This document shows positions 47,011-51,884 of a DNA stretch of 51,884 nt, piece after piece. The DNA comes from Gallionella sp. (GTDB taxonomy: Bacteria; Pseudomonadota; Gammaproteobacteria; Burkholderiales; Gallionellaceae): NCBI GenBank assembly GCA_030645535.1, contig JAUSNM010000069.1, positions 1 through 51,884 on the forward strand, read 5' to 3'. Each line of letters begins with the position of its first letter. Positions within the stretch are counted from its first letter, which is position 1. Below the pieces are notes generated by a model, which was given only the letters and a program-made list of their open reading frames with translations, was not told the origin of the DNA and did no database searches. The position numbers and the translations under genes are program-made.

Positions 47011-47038
47011 TTGCTGTTTCTGGCTGCATATGTATAAT
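47011..47038 (+). promoter_or_regulatory. Promoter of tRNA-Pro copy 2
   Basis: TTGCTG (47011-47016), a 16-base spacer and TATAAT (47033-47038). The -10 region and following bases (GTATAATGCGCAGCCTTCGG) match those before copy 1, so the promoter was copied with the tRNA. Confidence 0.6.
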
Positions 47039-47048
47039 GCGCAGCCTT

Positions 47049-47125
47049 CGGGGTGTAGCGTAGCCTGGTAGCGCGCCTGCTTTGGGAGCAGGATGTCGGG
47101 AGTTCGAATCTCTCCACCCCGACCA
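47049..47125 (+). tRNA. tRNA-Pro (anticodon TGG), copy 2
   Basis: The same 77 bases as the tRNA at 46905, including the encoded CCA. It starts the cluster that continues with Arg and His. Confidence 0.96.
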
Positions 47126-47175
47126 GGTTTTAAGTAGTACTCTGGCCTAGAATCATTTGGGTTAGGCAAGAATTT

Positions 47176-47252
47176 GTGCCCATAGCTCAACCGGATAGAG
47201 CACCAGCCTTCTAAGCTGGGGGTTACAGGTTCGATTCCTGTTGGGCACACCA
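47176..47252 (+). tRNA. tRNA-Arg (anticodon TCT)
   Basis: Acceptor GTGCCCA pairs with TGGGCAC, the anticodon loop CTTCTAA carries TCT (reads AGA/AGG), the T-loop is GTTCGATTC, and CCA is encoded. Confidence 0.95.
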
Positions 47253-47292
47253 GTGTCTGCAGGTGCCGGATAGTTAGTCCGGAAAGTTTAAT

Positions 47293-47369
47293 GGTGGCTG
47301 TAGCTCAGTTGGTAGAGTCCAGGATTGTGATTCCTGTTGTCGTGGGTTCGAGCCCCATCAGCCACCCCA
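47293..47369 (+). tRNA. tRNA-His (anticodon GTG)
   Basis: Acceptor GTGGCTG pairs with CAGCCAC, with the extra G at -1 (47293) opposite a C discriminator, the mark of tRNA-His. The anticodon loop carries GTG, and CCA is encoded. Confidence 0.95.
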
Positions 47370-47373
47370 AATT

Positions 47374-47413
47374 AAAAAAGCACTTAGAGCTAAAACTCTA
47401 GGTGTTTTTTTTT
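47374..47413 (+). terminator. Terminator of the tRNA cluster
   Basis: CACTTAGAG (47381-47389) pairs with CTCTAGGTG (47396-47404), with one G-U, preceded by A residues and followed by nine T residues. Confidence 0.88.
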
Positions 47414-47577
47414 GCCTGAGACAATGGCAAGGCATCACCGCAGAACAGTGCCAATGGCTGACGAAAATTTATGCAATCATGCTGCAGCATGGCGGATTAT
47501 CTGTCGGATACAGCTGTATTACCCCGGTAATTAAGTAAAGAAACTATCCCTAATCGTTAAGGCTGATATATTTTTCC

Positions 47578-48489
47578 ATGAAATTATTTCCTAGCTCTGC
47601 TGAAATCGACAGTCTCTTCGCCAACGGCAATCCGGAAGATGTTTGGCAAAAAGCGACTGACATTATCAGGCGCATCAGCCCCGCATACGATGCCACTCTT
47701 GCGCGGATCATCTTTGATGATGTAATCCGATTATTTCGCGGTGAATATCCCGGTTATTGCGAGGTCAAGATGCTGTACCACGACCTGCAACATACGCTGG
47801 ATGCTTTTTTATGCGCAGTTCGGCTGATGTATGGCGTGCATGTTTCCGGCTCAAAACTGACTGATGACGAGCTGACGGTAGTCATGATTGCCTCACTGAT
47901 GCACGATGTTGGCTATGCGCAACGCAGAGGTGAAGAAAGTGGTACAGGAGCGCAATACACGCTCATTCATGTGGATCGCGGCATTGAATTTATGCAGCAG
48001 TACATCGTTGAAAAACATTTCCCCGCAGCCTATGTTGCGCCGCTGAAAGTCGTCATCCGCTGCACTGACCCTGCGATAAATATCACCGAAATCCAGTTTC
48101 CCGATGAGCGTGCACGACTGCTCGGAAAAATCCTCGGTACAGCCGATCTGGTCGGACAAATGGCCGACCGGAACTATCTGGAAAAATTGTTGTTTCTATA
48201 CCTGGAATTTAAGGAAGGGCATGTCGGCAATTACCAGGACGTTCACAACCTGTTGCGCAACACGCAGGCATTTTATGAAGCAACCCAGCGGCGGCTTGGC
48301 GAGCAGTTCGACAACATTAACAGCAAATTGTCGTTCTATTTCATGGACTGGTATGGCGTAGAGACCAACTACTACCTGGAGTCGATTGAAAAGAACATCG
48401 CCTACCTCGCCAGGATCACCGCGTTCGACGACGCAACTCATCTTTCGATGCTAAAACGCCTCGGGAACCTGAAAAAACTGCACCCCTGA
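47578..48489 (+). CDS. HD-domain phosphohydrolase (cyclic-nucleotide PDE-like)
   Basis: A 303-residue cytoplasmic protein with an HD metal-dependent phosphohydrolase domain. Visible metal ligands are His68 and His72 in YHDLQHTLD, His109-Asp110 in SLMHDVGY, and Asp190 in LGTADLVGQM. The YHDLQHTLD...LMHDVGY pairing is reminiscent of class I cyclic-nucleotide phosphodiesterases, so a second-messenger or nucleotide substrate is possible, but no direct evidence exists. The N-terminal 60 residues are helical without a known domain. It stands alone between the tRNA cluster and sthA. Confidence 0.75.
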   Translation: MKLFPSSAEIDSLFANGNPEDVWQKATDIIRRISPAYDATLARIIFDDVIRLFRGEYPGYCEVKMLYHDLQHTLDAFLCAVRLMYGVHVSGSKLTDDELTVVMIASLMHDVGYAQRRGEESGTGAQYTLIHVDRGIEFMQQYIVEKHFPAAYVAPLKVVIRCTDPAINITEIQFPDERARLLGKILGTADLVGQMADRNYLEKLLFLYLEFKEGHVGNYQDVHNLLRNTQAFYEATQRRLGEQFDNINSKLSFYFMDWYGVETNYYLESIEKNIAYLARITAFDDATHLSMLKRLGNLKKLHP

Positions 48490-48653
48490 CAAGTTTTACG
48501 ACCGCGCGAATCTCCCAATCGCGTCAGGCATATTGGTATTTTGACTGCTGCCAAACATACCTTCCAGTACGGTTGGGCTTTCTGAATTTTCTGCATATCC
48601 CGTTCTTTGGATAAAGGTGCATAATCAGCACAGTACATTCCAGGATATCGCTC

Positions 48654-50072
48654 ATGAACTACGACGTTCTCATCATCGGTTCCGGCCCGGCCGGACAACA
48701 TGCGGCATGGCAGGCGGCGCGCATGGGCAAACGTGCCGCAATTATCGAACGCAAGCCCAATCTCGGCGGCGCCGGCCTGCAAACGGGCACCATACCCAGC
48801 AAGGCGATGCGCGAAGTGGCTTATCAGCTGACACGCTCAGGCGGGATGCGTCAGGCATTCGCACCCGACGGGCGCAGCCGTCATGGACTGCTGGCGGATG
48901 CTGTGCGGCGCAAGGAAGGGGTGATCGCCCAGCAGGAGTCGGTCATCCTGCAACGCCTGTTGCGTTCGGGAGTGGCCCTGATCCCGGGCGAGGCATCGTT
49001 TGTCGATGCACATACGCTGCAGGTCATAGATGCCGCAGGCAATACACGGCAGATTAGCGCACAGGCCATCGTGATCGCCTCTGGTTCGCGCCCGCGTCGT
49101 CCCGCTGACATTCCCTTCGATAAAAAGACGGTGCTGGATTCGACTTCGATCCTGAATTTGCGCCACCTGCCGGACAGTCTGCTGGTCGTGGGTGGCGGCG
49201 TGATTGCGTGCGAATTCGTCTCCATCTTCGCCGCATTGGGGGTGAGAGTCTGCGTGGTGGATAGTCATGCACAACTGCTCGCCTATTTAAGTGAAGATGT
49301 CGTGGACGTGCTGGCCGACAGTTTTCTCGGCATGGGCGTCACATTTCACATGCGAGAACGCGTCGCAGAAATTCGAAGCGAAGGCACTGGTACGGTCACG
49401 CGGCTGGAAAGCGGCAAAGAGATACGCACCGATGCCGTCCTTTATGCACAGGGGCGCGAACCTAACAGCGAAGGGCTACAGGTTTTTCGCGCAGGAATCA
49501 GTGTGAAAGACGGCTGGATCGAGGTCAATCAACATTTCCAGACCAGCGTGCCGCACATCTTTGCGGTGGGCGATCTGATCGGACGTCCTGCGTTAGCCTC
49601 GACCGGGATGGAGCAGGGGCGCGCTGCCGTGCTGTACGCCTTCGGTGGCGGGGAACATGTCACGGCTGAAAACCTGCCGATGGCGGTCTACACCATCCCT
49701 GAAATCTCCTATGTCGGCAAAACCGAAAAGGAAGTGCAGCAGGAAAACATACCTTATCTGATCGGCCGCGCCTATTTCAAGGACAGCGCGCGCGGGCAGA
49801 TCATCGGCGACGCACAGGGACTGCTGAAGCTGATCGTGGATACGCGCAACGAGAAACTGCTCGGCGTGCATATCGTCGGCGAACAGGCCAGCGAACTGAT
49901 CCACATCGGGCAATTGGTGATGAATTTGAACGGTACCGTGCGCGATCTGGTCAGCAATGTCTTCAACTATCCGACGCTCGCGGAATGCTACAAACTCGCC
50001 GCATTAGATTGCACGCATCAGCTGGAACTGCGAAAAAATCCTCAGAGTGCACAGGAAAACTTGCGGGAATAA
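48654..50072 (+). CDS. sthA: SthA-type soluble pyridine nucleotide transhydrogenase
   Basis: FAD-dependent enzyme of the disulfide-reductase superfamily, 472 aa, that transfers hydride between NADPH and NAD. It has the FAD fold DVLIIGSGPAGQHAAWQAAR, the NAD(P) fold LLVVGGGVIACEFVSIFAAL, FAD contact IFAVGDLIGRPALASTGMEQ, and the dimerisation domain ending FNYPTLAECYKLAALD. The usual redox-cysteine position reads GGAGLQTGTIPSKAM: neither cysteine of dihydrolipoyl dehydrogenase is present (E. coli SthA keeps the first). It ends three bases from the convergent recQ stop. Confidence 0.88.
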   Translation: MNYDVLIIGSGPAGQHAAWQAARMGKRAAIIERKPNLGGAGLQTGTIPSKAMREVAYQLTRSGGMRQAFAPDGRSRHGLLADAVRRKEGVIAQQESVILQRLLRSGVALIPGEASFVDAHTLQVIDAAGNTRQISAQAIVIASGSRPRRPADIPFDKKTVLDSTSILNLRHLPDSLLVVGGGVIACEFVSIFAALGVRVCVVDSHAQLLAYLSEDVVDVLADSFLGMGVTFHMRERVAEIRSEGTGTVTRLESGKEIRTDAVLYAQGREPNSEGLQVFRAGISVKDGWIEVNQHFQTSVPHIFAVGDLIGRPALASTGMEQGRAAVLYAFGGGEHVTAENLPMAVYTIPEISYVGKTEKEVQQENIPYLIGRAYFKDSARGQIIGDAQGLLKLIVDTRNEKLLGVHIVGEQASELIHIGQLVMNLNGTVRDLVSNVFNYPTLAECYKLAALDCTHQLELRKNPQSAQENLRE

Positions 50073-50075
50073 CGA

Positions 50076-51884
50076 TCAGCGGTTTGCCACGTCTTCGATG
50101 ACTTTGAGGAAATCATCGCCATAGCGCGCAAGCTTTCCCTGGCCGACACCGCTGATGCGGCCCATTTCGGTCAGGCTGTCGGGGCGCTGGTCGAGCATTT
50201 CCAGCAGGGTGCTGTCGTGAAAAATAACATAAGGCGGTACGCCCTGTTCGCGCGCCAGCGCCATGCGTTTTGCCTTGAGCGCAAGCCATAAGCGGTCTTC
50301 ATTGGCGCCCGCAAACGGTTCGCGCGACTTGCCGCTGCTCTCGGTGCGTACGGATTTTCGCTTGACGGGTTCCGCGTCACGGCGCAGACAGATGCTCTGT
50401 TCGCCCCTGAGCAGCGGGCGGGCGGCGGGGGTCAGGCACAAGCCACCATAGGCTTCGATATCCGACTCCAGATAGCCGCCCGCGATCAGCTGGCGATACA
50501 CGCTGCTCCATTGCTGTGCGGTGTGTTCTTTTCCGATGCCGAAGGTGGACAGCTGCTGGTGGCCGAATTTTGCAACGCGCTCGGTTTCTTTGCCCAGCAG
50601 CACATCGACCAGATGACCGACACCGAAGCGTTGCCCGGTGCGATATACGCAGGACAAGGCCATTTGCGCCTCTCTTGTGGCCTCCCAGGTTTGCACCGGC
50701 GTCAGGCAATTGTCGCACTCGCCGCAGTTCCCTTGATGTTCTTCGCCGAAATAACGCAGGATGGTCTGATGGCGGCAGGCGGTGGATTCGCAAAATCCCA
50801 GCAGCGCATCGAGTTTGTGCAATTCCACTCGTTTTCGCTCTTCCGGCGCATCGCCCTGGCTTAACATTTGCCGCATCGAGACCACGTCGCCCAGACCATA
50901 AGCCATCCAGGCATCGGCAGGCAGGCCGTCGCGCCCGGCGCGTCCGGTTTCCTGATAATAGCCTTCCATGCTCTTGGGCAGATCGATGTGGGCGACGAAG
51001 CGCACGTTGGGCTTGTCTATGCCCATGCCGAACGCGACCGTGGCGACCATGATCACCCCTTCCTCGCGCAGGAAGCGGCTTTGATTGGCAGCACGGGTGG
51101 CGGCATCCAGGCCTGCATGATAGGGCAGGGCGTCCCAGCCGAGATCTTTGAGCTTGGCCGCTGTTTCATCCACGCGCTTGCGGGACAGGCAATACACGAT
51201 GCCCGCCTCGTTCGCATGTTCCTTGTCGATGAAGTCCTGCAGCTGATTGAGCACCGAGACTTTATTCGTGACCCGGTAACGTATGTTCGGGCGGTCAAAG
51301 CTGGAGACGAACTGGCGCGCCTGTTCAAGCGAGAGCCGCTCCACGATCTCGCGCCGGGTCGGGGCATCCGCCGTGGCGGTGAGCGCGACGCGCGGCACAG
51401 TCGGGAAGCGCTCACGTAATATGGTCAGTTCGCGGTATTCGGGGCGGAAGTCATGGCCCCATTCAGATACGCAATGCGCCTCGTCGATGGCGAACAGCGC
51501 CAGACCATGCTGCTGTTGTATCCGCTCCAGCAGACCCAGAAAGTTGGCGTTCATCAGGCGCTCGGGCGCCACGTAGAGCATATCGAGCTCGCCGCGCAGC
51601 AGCTGGCCCTGCACTTCGCGTGCGGTGTCGGCAGCAAGGCTGGAATTCAGGTAGGCCGCCTTCACGCCGAGTTGACGCAGTGCATCGACCTGATCCTGCA
51701 TCAGTGCGATCAGCGGCGAGATAATGATGCCTGTGCCTGCGCGAATTAACGCAGGGATTTGATAACACAACGATTTTCCGCCGCCGGTGGGCATCAGCAC
51801 CAGCGCATCGCCGCCACTGGCTATTTGTTCGACGATGGCCTGCTGCTCACCGCGAAAGGTGGCGTAGCCGAAAACGTCATGGAG
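50076..51884 (-). CDS. recQ: ATP-dependent DNA helicase RecQ, 5' end beyond window
   Basis: Superfamily 2 3'-5' helicase for recombination and repair. 602 residues are visible, open to the right edge, so only a few N-terminal residues are missing. Motifs: [15 protein letters not shown] (motif 0), [13 protein letters not shown] (I), [20 protein letters not shown] (II), [11 protein letters not shown] (III), [18 protein letters not shown] (IV), [20 protein letters not shown] (V), and [13 protein letters not shown] (VI). The RQC zinc site has four cysteines, the first in STACRHQ and the other three in [12 protein letters not shown]-terminal HRDC domain follows ([20 protein letters not shown]). 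The length matches a normal RecQ. Confidence 0.95.
   Translation of the reverse strand, partial: LHDVFGYATFRGEQQAIVEQIASGGDALVLMPTGGGKSLCYQIPALIRAGTGIIISPLIALMQDQVDALRQLGVKAAYLNSSLAADTAREVQGQLLRGELDMLYVAPERLMNANFLGLLERIQQQHGLALFAIDEAHCVSEWGHDFRPEYRELTILRERFPTVPRVALTATADAPTRREIVERLSLEQARQFVSSFDRPNIRYRVTNKVSVLNQLQDFIDKEHANEAGIVYCLSRKRVDETAAKLKDLGWDALPYHAGLDAATRAANQSRFLREEGVIMVATVAFGMGIDKPNVRFVAHIDLPKSMEGYYQETGRAGRDGLPADAWMAYGLGDVVSMRQMLSQGDAPEERKRVELHKLDALLGFCESTACRHQTILRYFGEEHQGNCGECDNCLTPVQTWEATREAQMALSCVYRTGQRFGVGHLVDVLLGKETERVAKFGHQQLSTFGIGKEHTAQQWSSVYRQLIAGGYLESDIEAYGGLCLTPAARPLLRGEQSICLRRDAEPVKRKSVRTESSGKSREPFAGANEDRLWLALKAKRMALAREQGVPPYVIFHDSTLLEMLDQRPDSLTEMGRISGVGQGKLARYGDDFLKVIEDVANR

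Overview
The window reads as chromosomal DNA of a free-living Gram-negative bacterium, most likely a betaproteobacterium of the Nitrosomonadales/Gallionellaceae kind. This is inferred from the order tig-clpP-clpX-lon-hup-tRNAs-ppiD, from protein sequence style, from moderate GC content and from frequent GTG/TTG starts. No 16S rRNA gene is present to settle it. There is no prophage, insertion sequence or CRISPR array.

Layout. Positions 1-4300 hold small transport and accessory genes: a DMT permease cut by the left edge, a lone ModA-type binding protein, a winged-helix protein, a chrA remnant, a YibF-like GST and a two-gene YeeE/YedE pair. Positions 4455-8094 are a tight sulfate-import operon, cysT-cysW-cysA-cysB, without a binding-protein gene. 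Positions 8926-15275 are the protein quality-control block tig-clpP-clpX-lon followed by hup and tRNAs. A heat-shock-type promoter precedes lon. ppiD follows, bracketed by two identical tRNA-Val/tRNA-Asp pairs. Positions 17829-22669 (minus) are a tripartite export system (TolC-like, MacA-like, ABC ATPase, MacB-type permease), with a repeat wedged between ATPase and permease genes. Positions 22841-29140 hold acetate kinase and phosphoketolase, divergent from glycogen phosphorylase.

Positions 29213-33951 are the most distinctive block. It contains a 13-cysteine exported copper-storage-type protein, a TonB-dependent receptor with a CxxxM plus HxM pattern like the copper importer OprC, and then tonB-exbB-exbD. 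Read together it looks like a self-contained outer-membrane copper acquisition and periplasmic storage locus. Positions 33990-37230 carry an orphan NarL-type regulator, an orphan receiver-Hpt protein and a membrane-anchored TAXI protein. A YajD-type HNH protein and a TacA/TacT-type toxin-antitoxin pair follow.

Positions 38887-46846 are rich in DNA and RNA maintenance genes: rep, a DUF455 ferritin-like protein, rlmJ, a uracil-DNA-glycosylase-family protein and uvrC. pgsA follows. Between uvrC and pgsA lies a 49-bp minisatellite grown from the 3' end of uvrC itself. A tRNA cluster (Pro, Pro, Arg, His), an HD phosphohydrolase, a SthA-type transhydrogenase and a recQ gene cut by the right edge complete the window.
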